Of a DNA stretch of 36,076 nucleotides, positions 18,301-24,665 are shown in pieces (position 1 is the first letter of the stretch; each line of letters opens with the position of its first letter). The notes below the pieces were generated by a model. It was not told where the DNA came from. It made no database searches and saw only the letters and a program-made list of their open reading frames with translations. Origin of the DNA: Crocosphaera sp. (lineage in GTDB: Bacteria > Cyanobacteriota > Cyanobacteriia > Cyanobacteriales > Microcystaceae); assembly GCA_030064935.1 (NCBI GenBank), contig JASJEA010000015.1:1-36076 (forward strand). The letters are read 5' to 3'. Made by a program: the position numbers and the translations under genes.

Positions 18301-18762
18301 TGTCTGGAGTCTTATGAATCTTCCATAAAGGCTGCGGGTATAGTGGTAGAAGCCAGTGAGCATCAGGTTGCGCCTCCCATTGCCATGACCCAAAATCCCA
18401 CTATTTTAGTGGTTGATGATTCGGCGGCGTTACGCCGTACGTTGGCACTAACTTTACAAAAATCAGGGTATCGAGTCTTACAAGCCAGAGATGGTCGAGA
18501 AGCCTTAGAACAACTACAACAGAGTTCAGGAATACAATTGGTGATCTGTGATGTGGAAATGCCAAATATGAACGGATTTGAGTTTTTAGGGCAGCGTCGT
18601 CGCGATCCCAATCTGATGAAGATTCCTGTAGCGATGTTAACGTCTCGTAGCAGCGAAAAACACCGTCAGTTAGCAACCCATTTGGGGGCTAGTGCCTACT
18701 TCACTAAACCCTACATCGAACAACAGTTCCTCGAAACCATTAAGAATATGATTGTTATTTAA
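15376..18762 (+). CDS. pixL: Hybrid chemotaxis histidine kinase (CheA-REC), PixL-like
   Basis: 1128 residues from the ATG at 15376. A longer in-frame start at 15136 would translate the heptamer array and is rejected. Domains in order: HPt (1-110) with phosphorylatable His49 in AAHSLKGGA; a long acidic linker (about 200-470) with four copies of a LDD(I/L/V)F(G/Q) motif; dimerisation region (about 475-600); HATPase (about 620-830) with HLLRNGFDHGIEPPEIR, HDDGAGL and SGRGVGLDVV; a CheW-like domain (about 830-990); and a C-terminal receiver (about 1005-1125) with VVDDS, the phospho-acceptor in VICDVEMPN and lysine in YFTKPY. By family knowledge it takes signals from the PixJ receptors through CheW and phosphorylates PixG, PixH and its own receiver to steer pilus-driven phototaxis. 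All catalytic motifs are present. Confidence 0.92.
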   Translation: MMNPEIRDQAYQFFIEEAPELLQIIETGLLSLKEERDKATVHEIMRAAHSLKGGAASVELNTIKILAHRLEDIFKALYDETVIIDNQLETLLLEAYDLLRNPLQEQIEMGEFDEEGALEVAMPIFEAIEALLGDSMAQGDQYIPSSADLGIDIVASLFEVDVAQGLEAIEAAIASGDKQQTTAVLSTQGEVFAGFAELLGLPGFGEIVAQTIEGLKQCPHQVLTIAEVALKDLKQSHHLVLVEGDRSSGGQPSPELLSLASGQWTTEASQLEEEASTSVMQEVSRLSLDDLFQDEEEQEALSEPSSFQAIDPCKIVDPQETIINFSDVPPLDDIFGASLEETQEPDFSGVPALDDVFGEALSEESLENQEFPFAASLDDLFGSVETPEEEALPVEIDATKIQENLDTLVGSVEAMFEELPIVEEDESSMVSSEKPSRKTVKQSFRGTSSKRLTRSSIKNSNHQKLQEKDTLSTKKNTAPLSVRVDFNRLERMNNLVGELVINRNSLSLQNDQLQNKVKDLLARFSNFQKITGTLKQLSDKMVVAPERYGAIQFSKPNYNPEKISENSLNSASNFDSLEMDSYGMVYSIVQSLLEEMMQLEESVDDIVLFARSSNQTLEEQRQMLTNLRDELMWARMLPLGEVLNRFPRVLRDLSNKYHKQVKLKLTGTAVLVDKAALEKLYDPLQHLLRNGFDHGIEPPEIRRKLGKPEQGQIEIRAYHQGNQTLIEMHDDGAGLNLEKIAKKAVEGGLVTPEQVAVMSKQALEDLIFEPGFSTAAQVSEISGRGVGLDVVREQISALKGTVSVTSLAGQGTTFTLSLPLTLTIAKLLVCLVQPENYHQASAIAMPSDSIEEIIMPEPQQIKFSGEQRFLAWERKIIPIYPVQNLLDYRSPFPEGLGSQAFHGIATPDNWGSPLLILRRGEQLYALEVSRLVTEQELVIKPFGKAMAAPAYTYGCTILGDGTLIPVVNGTTLIEECLESYESSIKAAGIVVEASEHQVAPPIAMTQNPTILVVDDSAALRRTLALTLQKSGYRVLQARDGREALEQLQQSSGIQLVICDVEMPNMNGFEFLGQRRRDPNLMKIPVAMLTSRSSEKHRQLATHLGASAYFTKPYIEQQFLETIKNMIVI

Positions 18763-18778
18763 CCCTTCTTTATTGCCA

Positions 18779-18806
18779 ATTCTTGATTCTAAATTCTAAA
18801 TTCTCC
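18779..18806 (+). repeat. Short heptamer-like repeat before the second cheW
   Basis: Units ATTCTTG, ATTCTAA, ATTCTAA and ATTCTCC follow each other in the 54-base gap between pixL and the next gene. It may be a degenerate relative of the pixJ2-pixL heptamer array. Confidence 0.5.
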
Positions 18807-18816
18807 CAAAGATCCC

Positions 18817-19332
18817 ATGACTAAGACCAGTTCCTATTACACTATCAATGTTGACCCTTATGGTGGGCAAAAACAAGTCCGTTTTCGCAAACTACTCATT
18901 TTCCAAACTGGTAGTCTTAATTTAGCGTTGCCAGTGGAATCTGTCAAAAAAATCACTCACTACACCCCTATGGAAGGGAGTGGAACCGGTGCGGTGGGAC
19001 TCATATATGTTGATGATCATCAAATTACGGCCATTGATCTTCATAAACGTTTATTTAAAGTCCCTCAACCTTCATTAGAAGGCCGACAGTTCCTCATCCT
19101 GGCGAAAAATAGTCTTGAGGAGTTATTGGGAATTTTAGTTTCTCAAACCCCTACTCTGGTTGAATTACCCCTATCTCAGATTCGTACTTTGCCTGACTCT
19201 TATCGTCAGGGGGATACCTTAGATATGGCTACCCATGTGACTAGGCTGCAACACAACAATGAATTATTAACGGTTTTTATCTTGGATGTGGATCGCTTGA
19301 TTACACCGATGGCAATGGGAGATTTTTTTTGA
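18817..19332 (+). CDS. Second CheW-like adaptor of the phototaxis cluster
   Basis: 171 residues. A short tail (MTKTSSYYTINVDPYGGQKQ) precedes a CheW-like domain (about 22-165: RKLLIFQTGSLNLALPVESV, GAVGLIYVDDHQITAIDLHK, GRQFLILAKN). It is weakly similar to the cluster pixI and probably the least conserved CheW of the two. It follows pixL by 54 bases on the same strand, so it belongs to the operon. It could supply a second receptor-kinase coupling partner or inhibit coupling, since its C-terminus ends soon after the last beta strand. The track of phototaxis genes ends here. Confidence 0.8.
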   Translation: MTKTSSYYTINVDPYGGQKQVRFRKLLIFQTGSLNLALPVESVKKITHYTPMEGSGTGAVGLIYVDDHQITAIDLHKRLFKVPQPSLEGRQFLILAKNSLEELLGILVSQTPTLVELPLSQIRTLPDSYRQGDTLDMATHVTRLQHNNELLTVFILDVDRLITPMAMGDFF

Positions 19333-19480
19333 AAAACAATCAGAAAATAGGTTAGGATATCGTTTTTAGACTTAATAATTTCTAGATCTTTACTCATCGA
19401 GAAAGATCCCCAAGTACCTGTGTACAAATAACTGAATTAGATGCTTAACAGCATGATACCATTATCTTCGGTAACATTAA

Positions 19481-20461
19481 TTATTGGATAAATAAGTTCT
19501 CTTTTTCTTGCTGGCTAAGAAAGGAAGCTTGAAAAGAATTATTAACCAATTTTTTTAGCTCAGCTTTTGTTAAGTTTAATGCTTCAGTAATAGCTATAAA
19601 ATTTTCATTCAGATAGCCACCAAAATAAGCAGGATCATCAGAATTAATAGTAATACATAACCCTTGATTCAATAAAGTTTTCAGGTTATGTTCTCCTAGG
19701 GAATTAAAGACTTTTAACTTGACATTGGATAAAGGGCAAACGGTTAAAGGAATTTGTTTATCTGCCAAGAATTTTACTAAATTAGGGTCATCAATGCAAC
19801 GCACACCATGATCAATGCGAGAAACTTTTAAAAGATTGATCGCTTGCCAAATATAATCTGATGTCCCTTCTTCTCCTGCATGAGCAACTGTTAAAAAACC
19901 CTCTGCTCTTACTTTATCGAATACCTCTTTAAATTTAGAAGGAGGATTGTTTTTTTCTGCTGAATCTAAACCAAAAGCAATAATTTTATCACCATATTTT
20001 GTCGCAGTCTTTAATGTTTCAAAGGCTGATTCTATAGTTAAATCTCTCAGAAAACAAAGAATTAAATGACTAGAAATATTTAACCTTTCTCTAGCTACTT
20101 TTAAAGCCTCGCTGATTCCGGTGATAATAACTTCAAAAGGAATCCCTCTATTGGTATGGGTTTGAGGATCAAAAAAAATTTCTGTATGACAAATATTTTG
20201 TTTTTTTGCCTTCTGTAAATAATGCCAAGTTAAATCATAAAAATCTTCTTCTCTCCAGAGAACATTAGCACCTTGATAATAGATATCTAAAAAGGATTTT
20301 AAGTCTTTAAACTCATAGGCTTGTTTTGCTGCTTCTACAGAATCAAAGGGGAGTTTTTTATGGTTACGTTGCGCTAATTTAAACATTAATTCAGGCTCTA
20401 AAGCACCTTCGATATGAATGTGTAATTCAGCTTTTGGTAATTGTTCAATTCTTGTTTTCAT
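19481..20461 (-). CDS. Adenine deaminase (ADE type of the adenosine/AMP deaminase superfamily)
   Basis: 326 residues, the normal size for ADE-type adenine deaminases, cytoplasmic Zn enzymes that turn adenine into hypoxanthine plus ammonia. Metal and catalytic motifs are all visible: ELHIHIEGAL (about 13-22, HxH), VAHAGEEG (near 193-200), DHGVR (near 218-222) and NSDDPAYFGGYL (near 274-285). CPLSNVKL and the sequence DPAYFGGY are characteristic of adenine rather than adenosine deaminases. The start codon lies 7 bases after the stop of an upstream ABC permease gene on the same strand, so the two are probably co-transcribed. A role in purine salvage is likely; adenosine deaminase is the alternative. 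Confidence 0.82.
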   Translation of the reverse strand: MKTRIEQLPKAELHIHIEGALEPELMFKLAQRNHKKLPFDSVEAAKQAYEFKDLKSFLDIYYQGANVLWREEDFYDLTWHYLQKAKKQNICHTEIFFDPQTHTNRGIPFEVIITGISEALKVARERLNISSHLILCFLRDLTIESAFETLKTATKYGDKIIAFGLDSAEKNNPPSKFKEVFDKVRAEGFLTVAHAGEEGTSDYIWQAINLLKVSRIDHGVRCIDDPNLVKFLADKQIPLTVCPLSNVKLKVFNSLGEHNLKTLLNQGLCITINSDDPAYFGGYLNENFIAITEALNLTKAELKKLVNNSFQASFLSQQEKENLFIQ

Positions 20462-20468
20462 AGATGAT

Positions 20469-21365
20469 TTAAAGTGTAGGATTTTTTGAGATTTTGAGAT
20501 TAATAACCGAAAGAACTAAAATGATGAGAAATAAGACAAGTCCAATGGTACAAGCATAGTTAATATCTAAGTCTTGAAATGCCCTTTCATAGACATAATA
20601 AACAATAGTTTTAGAGCGATTTAATGGACCTCCTTGAGTCATAATATAAACCTCTTCAAAAACCTTGGTTGCAGAGATAGAAGAAATTACTCCAACTAAT
20701 AATAAATAAGGGCGCATTAAAGGAATTGTAATATCTAAATGTTTAATCCAACCATCCGAGCCATCAATGGCAGCCGCTTCATATAATTCTGAAGGAATTC
20801 CTTGTAAACCTGCCAAATAAATGACCATATAATAACCCAATCCTTTCCAAATAGTTACTAACATAACACTCCAAATTGCCAAATCAGGGCTTGTTAACCA
20901 AGGAATACCCTCTTGAAGACCAAATCCTTGTAATATTTGGTTAAATAAACCATTGGCACTATATAAAGCTTTCCAAGCAATTCCTGCAACCACCATAGAA
21001 ATTACAACAGGAACATAAAAAGCTAATCGAAACCAACTAATTCCTTTTAATTTATTGTTGACCAAAATTGCTAATATTAAAGGGGAAAAAACTAAAATCG
21101 GGACAACTCCAATCAGATATAAAATTGTATTACGTAAGGTTATCCAAAAAACCTGATCACTGAGTAATCTTTGAAAATTGTCTAATCCAACCCATTGAGG
21201 GGGTTGGGTAATATCATAACTATATTCGGTAAAGCTTAAAGAAAACGCCTGTATTGCAGGAATAAACACCGTAATTGCCAGCAAAAATAGTGCAGGAAAT
21301 AAAAATAAATAAGGAGCTAAATTTAATGGTTTTCTTCGGGTTTCTTTTAAGGGTATTTTCATCAC
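20469..21365 (-). CDS. ABC transporter permease, sugar type (MalF/UgpA family)
   Basis: 298 residues with six hydrophobic segments, consistent with a carbohydrate ABC-importer inner-membrane subunit. The EAA loop is clear: YEAAAIDGSDGWIKHLDITIP (given in parts: YEAAAIDGSDGW and KHLDITIPLMRP, near residues 192-214), where it contacts the ATPase. The C-terminal TQGGPLNRSKTIVYYVYERAF segment (TQGGPLNRSKTIVYYVY) is typical of the UgpA/LacF/GgtC type. No partner permease, substrate-binding protein or ATPase is in the window, so the substrate is unknown and the rest must be encoded elsewhere. The start at 21365 (MMK...) has a second ATG one codon later. The following gene encodes adenine deaminase. 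Confidence 0.85.
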   Translation of the reverse strand: MMKIPLKETRRKPLNLAPYLFLFPALFLLAITVFIPAIQAFSLSFTEYSYDITQPPQWVGLDNFQRLLSDQVFWITLRNTILYLIGVVPILVFSPLILAILVNNKLKGISWFRLAFYVPVVISMVVAGIAWKALYSANGLFNQILQGFGLQEGIPWLTSPDLAIWSVMLVTIWKGLGYYMVIYLAGLQGIPSELYEAAAIDGSDGWIKHLDITIPLMRPYLLLVGVISSISATKVFEEVYIMTQGGPLNRSKTIVYYVYERAFQDLDINYACTIGLVLFLIILVLSVINLKISKNPTL

Positions 21366-21514
21366 GCTATCTAGTTATTAGTTGAGAAATTATGGCAGAT
21401 ACTAACACAATACATCCATTTAAACAAATTTTCCTGACGTTTAAAATTGACTAAATGCACAGTTTACGGTAAATAAATTAATAGAAAAGTAATCAATTGA
21501 TAACATTTAGATTA

Positions 21515-21871
21515 ATGAGTAATTTTTACCAACGCCCTGAAGATTTACCCCCTCAGATGCCTGTAGATGACACCTTACAGCGTCAACTCGATCAAGCAAT
21601 TACTAACCATTTTTATAATAGTTGCGATCGCCTGACTCAAAAACTCTTGTCGAACTGTGGCTGGTATGTCACCACTTGTGGTATGGGGTTAACTTTGGTG
21701 ATTATTTGCCCTAATAGAAGGCAAAATTGGGAAGTCTTAAAATATCTTCCCTCGTTGTCTAAATATTTGAAAGAATTGGCTCCAACTACTAGAATTCGTA
21801 TTTATCCCCCCGCAGGAGAAGGAACATCTCTAGAAATGGGCTTTAAACTTACTAGAATCTCCACTCAATAA
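21515..21871 (+). CDS. Small conserved cyanobacterial-looking protein of unknown function
   Basis: 118 residues from the ATG at 21515; an in-frame TTG at 21497 would add six residues and is less likely. The sequence has a polar N-terminus (QRPEDLPPQMPVDDTLQRQL) and a compact alpha/beta C-terminus (WYVTTCGMGLTLVIICPNR, then IRIYPPAGEGTSLEMGFKL). Two cysteines lie near residues 44-55. No signal peptide or clear membrane helix is present. It is divergent from the permease gene, 150 bases away. Function is not recognised. An embedded HIP1 site supports chromosomal origin. Confidence 0.6.
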   Translation: MSNFYQRPEDLPPQMPVDDTLQRQLDQAITNHFYNSCDRLTQKLLSNCGWYVTTCGMGLTLVIICPNRRQNWEVLKYLPSLSKYLKELAPTTRIRIYPPAGEGTSLEMGFKLTRISTQ

Positions 21872-21962
21872 TTTAAACTAAATAACAAGTATGATTGATT
21901 AACATCTCTGAGTAGATCAAGTCAATGATCAGACTGGGAGATGTTAACAGAGTATTAAATAA

Positions 21963-22826
21963 TTACCAATCCGGACTATGAGTGAAGTCCCAACATTTGT
22001 CTTCATACCAAACACTTCCCTCTCGTTTCTCGCAATCTTCTTGACTGTTAATATAAGGAATAGAAGCAGGTTGAATATCATCAGATTCCGTTGATAATTG
22101 AACCTTACTCAATCCTAATCCAATCAATTGCCCTATGGCAAAAGTTGCCACACCACCAGCCAAAATAGCAATGACTAATTCTGCTGCACGACGAGTTAAT
22201 TTTGTCTGGTTAATTTCTGTATTTAGGTAGTTAAGTTGTTTCTCAACTTTTTCCTGACTTTGACGCAAATGTTTAGCTTGGGATAGTAAACGAGTTCGCA
22301 TGGTTTCTAATTCAGACTTTGAATCAGAATTGCGTAAACTTTCAATGGTAGTTAGTAACTGATTGTTACCATCTAGTAACTGAACAACATCTTCGTTTAG
22401 TATTTCTAGTTTTTTACTAACCACTTGTCCTAAGTTAATGGCCACCTTACTAACTAAACTATCATTTTTTTCTCGTAATTTTTCTAAATTCTCCCGCTTA
22501 AAAACAAAAATTTGGCAAGGGGTTAAACTTCTCACCGTTGCTTTGCGAGGGCGTTGTAAAAATATGCCCATTTCCCCCAAAACCGCACCAGTTTTTTGTT
22601 TGGCTATTTGTCGAGTTTGCTGCTGCGAAAACCCTTTTAAAACTTCGGTTTCGCCTTCTAGTAAAACAATTAACTCCTCACTAGCTTCTCCTTCAGACAT
22701 TAAAACAGTACCAGCCTCAACCTTTTTCATGGTTCCTGCCTCTGCCAATTGTTGTAACTCTTGATCCGTGAGTTCTTGGCCAATAGAAGTATTTTCGAGA
22801 ATTTGATAAACTTTTCTGAGTTCCAT
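21963..22826 (-). CDS. Cyclic-nucleotide-binding domain protein with coiled coil, membrane helix and Cys-containing tail
   Basis: 287 residues. A cNMP-binding domain occupies about 12-125, with VLLEGETEVLKGF as beta core and a phosphate-binding cassette GEMGIFLQRPRKATVRS (84-100). This keeps the Glu and the Arg before AT, so binding of cAMP or cGMP is plausible. A coiled coil follows (about 140-205), then a membrane helix (about 214-238: AAELVIAILAGGVATFAIG), and a short tail with DCEKREGSVWYEDKCWDF (two cysteines 14 apart). The domain order suggests cytoplasmic sensing with a membrane-anchored, possibly disulfide-bonded tail on the other side. No DNA-binding HTH is present, so it is not a Crp-type regulator. 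It may connect second-messenger levels to the membrane, perhaps to motility (cAMP controls pilus motility in Synechocystis). Confidence 0.75.
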   Translation of the reverse strand: MELRKVYQILENTSIGQELTDQELQQLAEAGTMKKVEAGTVLMSEGEASEELIVLLEGETEVLKGFSQQQTRQIAKQKTGAVLGEMGIFLQRPRKATVRSLTPCQIFVFKRENLEKLREKNDSLVSKVAINLGQVVSKKLEILNEDVVQLLDGNNQLLTTIESLRNSDSKSELETMRTRLLSQAKHLRQSQEKVEKQLNYLNTEINQTKLTRRAAELVIAILAGGVATFAIGQLIGLGLSKVQLSTESDDIQPASIPYINSQEDCEKREGSVWYEDKCWDFTHSPDW

Positions 22827-22876
22827 CTTAAGCGTTCAAATAAATAGTTTTTAAGACTAATTATAGAGAAAATTTC

Positions 22877-23000
22877 GTGACGACTCCCGACACTAAAACA
22901 TTGGCGAGCGACCCCGGCGAATCGCATTCGCCAAGGGAACGCGCAAGCAGGTACTCACCTACGGTTCGATACATAGGTTCCTCGTTTATAGTGCGGGGCT
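22877..23000 (-). mobile_element. Decayed right end of an IS605/TnpB-type element (omega-RNA-like hairpin)
   Basis: CCCGACACTA at 22886-22895 pairs with TAGTGCGGG at 22989-22997 (one bulged base), and the outer edge GTGACGACTCCCGACAC resembles the intact right end at the window's right edge (GTGACATCCTCCCGACAC). The long loop holds a perfect inverted repeat, GGCGAAT / ATTCGCC, at 22916-22932. No tnpB coding sequence survives beside it. Interpretation as a solo right end is by similarity only. Confidence 0.5.
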
Positions 23001-23091
23001 TCTCGGCGGTTAGTTAAAAACAATTGATCGCAAAACGAAGCAGAAACCTAAATTGCCAGCTTGAGGAATCACCACCCCATAAGTGCGGTGA

Positions 23092-23179
23092 TACCAAATC
23101 CGCTTTAGAAAGTAGATAATCATCTTAAGAAGGCAGAGGGAGATAGAATATTACTCTACGATAACAAGCGGATCTGGTA
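23092..23179. mobile_element. MITE-like element with 14-bp terminal inverted repeats
   Basis: TACCAAATCCGCTT at 23092-23105 and AAGCGGATCTGGTA at 23166-23179 are inverted copies with one mismatch, enclosing 60 AT-rich bases without an ORF. It ends 12 bases from the 3' end of sqdX. The size and structure fit a non-autonomous transposon relic; the parent transposase is not known. Confidence 0.55.
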
Positions 23180-23191
23180 CAATTGCTCAAC

Positions 23192-24325
23192 CTAGGATGC
23201 TTTTGGTAAAGTCTCCTTCTGGAGAACAGCCTCATAATAGCGTCGTAACTGATGAGTTGCTGCTGCCCATCCCCATTTTTCTGCTTCTTGTCGGGCATTA
23301 GTGCGTAACTGTTCCCGTTCCTCCGTTGCTGCTAAGAGGCGTTTTGTTGCCGTAATGGCCCCATCTGGATCAGTTGGTTCAAATAGATAACCATTGATAC
23401 CATCTGTGACAATATCAGGAATGCCCCCGGAATTGGCTGCTACTACCGGACATCCAGCCGCCATAGCCTCTAATAAAACTAAGCCTAAGGTTTCAGTACG
23501 AGAAGGGAAAACAAAGGCATCTGCCGAAGCAAAAGCAGAAGCTAATTCTAAGCCTTGGAGATAGCCTATAAAATGGGTCTGAGTTCCTGCAAAATGAGAC
23601 TCTAATGCCTCTCGATGGGGGCCATCACCCACAATTGCCAAATGTGCTTCGGGAATGGCTTCTAGGACGGGTTTTATCTGATCAATTTGCTTCTCTGCGG
23701 AAACCCTCCCCACATACAAAAGTAGGGGACTATCGGGGTTGCCTCCTGATAAACGTGCTCGCATTTTTGTTGAGGCCAAATGGGGTTGAAACATCTCCGT
23801 ATCCACTCCTCTTTGCCATAAATCCACCCTTTCAATATCATGAGTTACCAATTCATTCACCATTGCGGTTGAGGTACACAAGTTTAAACGGGCTTGGTTA
23901 TGACCTAATTTGAGGAGTTCCCATAATAAGCCCTCTAAGGAACCTAAGCCATAATGGTGTAAATATTGGGGGAGATGGGTGTGATAAGAAGCGACTAAGG
24001 GAATATTCATAGTTTTGGCATAATATATGCCCCCAATACCTAAAACTGCAGGATTGACTACATGAATTAAATCTGGTTGAAATTGTTCTAACTTTTTACC
24101 CACTGTGGGGGTTGGAATCGCTAATTTCAATTCAGGATATAAGGGTAGGGGAATGCCTTTTACCCCATGAATTTTTGCCCCTTTATGTTCTCTTAACCCA
24201 CCGTCAGGAGAAAAGACTAAAACTTGATCTCCGTTGCGCTGTAAATGGTCAACGGTATGGCGTAAACGGGTCACAATACCATCAATTTTAGGTAAAAAGG
24301 TTTCTGTGAATAAGGCAATTCGCAT
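23192..24325 (-). CDS. sqdX: Sulfoquinovosyltransferase (SqdX-like glycosyltransferase), sulfolipid synthesis
   Basis: 377 residues from the ATG at 24325; an in-frame ATG nine codons further upstream is possible but MRIALFTETFLPKIDG is the usual start of this family. It is a two-domain GT-B glycosyltransferase (GT4): the N-terminal acceptor half has RIALFTETFLPKIDGIVTRL (near 1-20) and LVASYHTHLPQYLHHYG, and the donor half has LLYVGRVSAEKQID, AIVGDGPHRE and the EX7E-type motif FPSRTETLGLVLLEAMAAG. Cyanobacterial SqdX transfers sulfoquinovose from UDP-sulfoquinovose to diacylglycerol, giving the thylakoid lipid SQDG. The high match to the SqdX pattern makes this more likely than a generic glycosyltransferase. 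The sqdB partner is not nearby. Confidence 0.88.
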   Translation of the reverse strand: MRIALFTETFLPKIDGIVTRLRHTVDHLQRNGDQVLVFSPDGGLREHKGAKIHGVKGIPLPLYPELKLAIPTPTVGKKLEQFQPDLIHVVNPAVLGIGGIYYAKTMNIPLVASYHTHLPQYLHHYGLGSLEGLLWELLKLGHNQARLNLCTSTAMVNELVTHDIERVDLWQRGVDTEMFQPHLASTKMRARLSGGNPDSPLLLYVGRVSAEKQIDQIKPVLEAIPEAHLAIVGDGPHREALESHFAGTQTHFIGYLQGLELASAFASADAFVFPSRTETLGLVLLEAMAAGCPVVAANSGGIPDIVTDGINGYLFEPTDPDGAITATKRLLAATEEREQLRTNARQEAEKWGWAAATHQLRRYYEAVLQKETLPKAS

Positions 24326-24501
24326 ACTGTTTTTAATTCCGAGGATCACCATAGATATATTAGGCGATTCAGGGAAATTTGCATCATGCGAGTTCGGTGG
24401 CGCAGAGTTCGGTGTTCGGGGTTATGATTTTTTCAAGGAGACAATGAGGGTTTGAGACTGCTGATTTTAGTAAGTTGTCTGCAAATTTCCCTATATCGAA
24501 C

Positions 24502-24546
24502 TAGTGCGGAACTTCTGACTTCAAACTTCTGACTTCTGACTTCATT
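24502..24546. repeat. Heptamer-type repeat, first 45-bp copy
   Basis: A TAGTGCGGAA lead is followed by units CTTCTGA, CTTCAAA, CTTCTGA, CTTCTGA, CTTCATT (7 bases each). The same 45 bases occur again at 24621-24665. Related units are at 26099-26133 (inside a gene), 25658-25679, 28564-28576 and, inverted, 34846-34858. Confidence 0.85.
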
Positions 24547-24557
24547 AGCTGTTGACT

Positions 24558-24600
24558 TTCTCCCATCGTTAACCGGAAACTAATTCCTCCTCGCACTACA
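24558..24600 (-). pseudogene. Relic of an FGE-sulfatase C-terminus between the two 45-bp repeats
   Basis: On the reverse strand these bases read GISFRLTMGE, close to the C-terminal GIGFRVMCGA / FGFRVMCSA of the two intact FGE-sulfatase proteins, and the DNA shares their AACCSGAAA and AATNCC words. Like both intact genes it runs straight into GAAGTCAGAAG heptamers. It seems to be what is left of a third copy of the FGE gene end. It is short and the call is tentative. Confidence 0.35.
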
Positions 24601-24620
24601 AACTTCAAACTTCTGTGCCA

Positions 24621-24665
24621 TAGTGCGGAACTTCTGACTTCAAACTTCTGACTTCTGACTTCATT
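24621..24665. repeat. Heptamer-type repeat, second 45-bp copy
   Basis: A perfect second copy of 24502-24546. Its last five bases reach into the stop codon and final codon of the FGE-sulfatase gene on the reverse strand (stop at 24661-24663). Confidence 0.85.
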
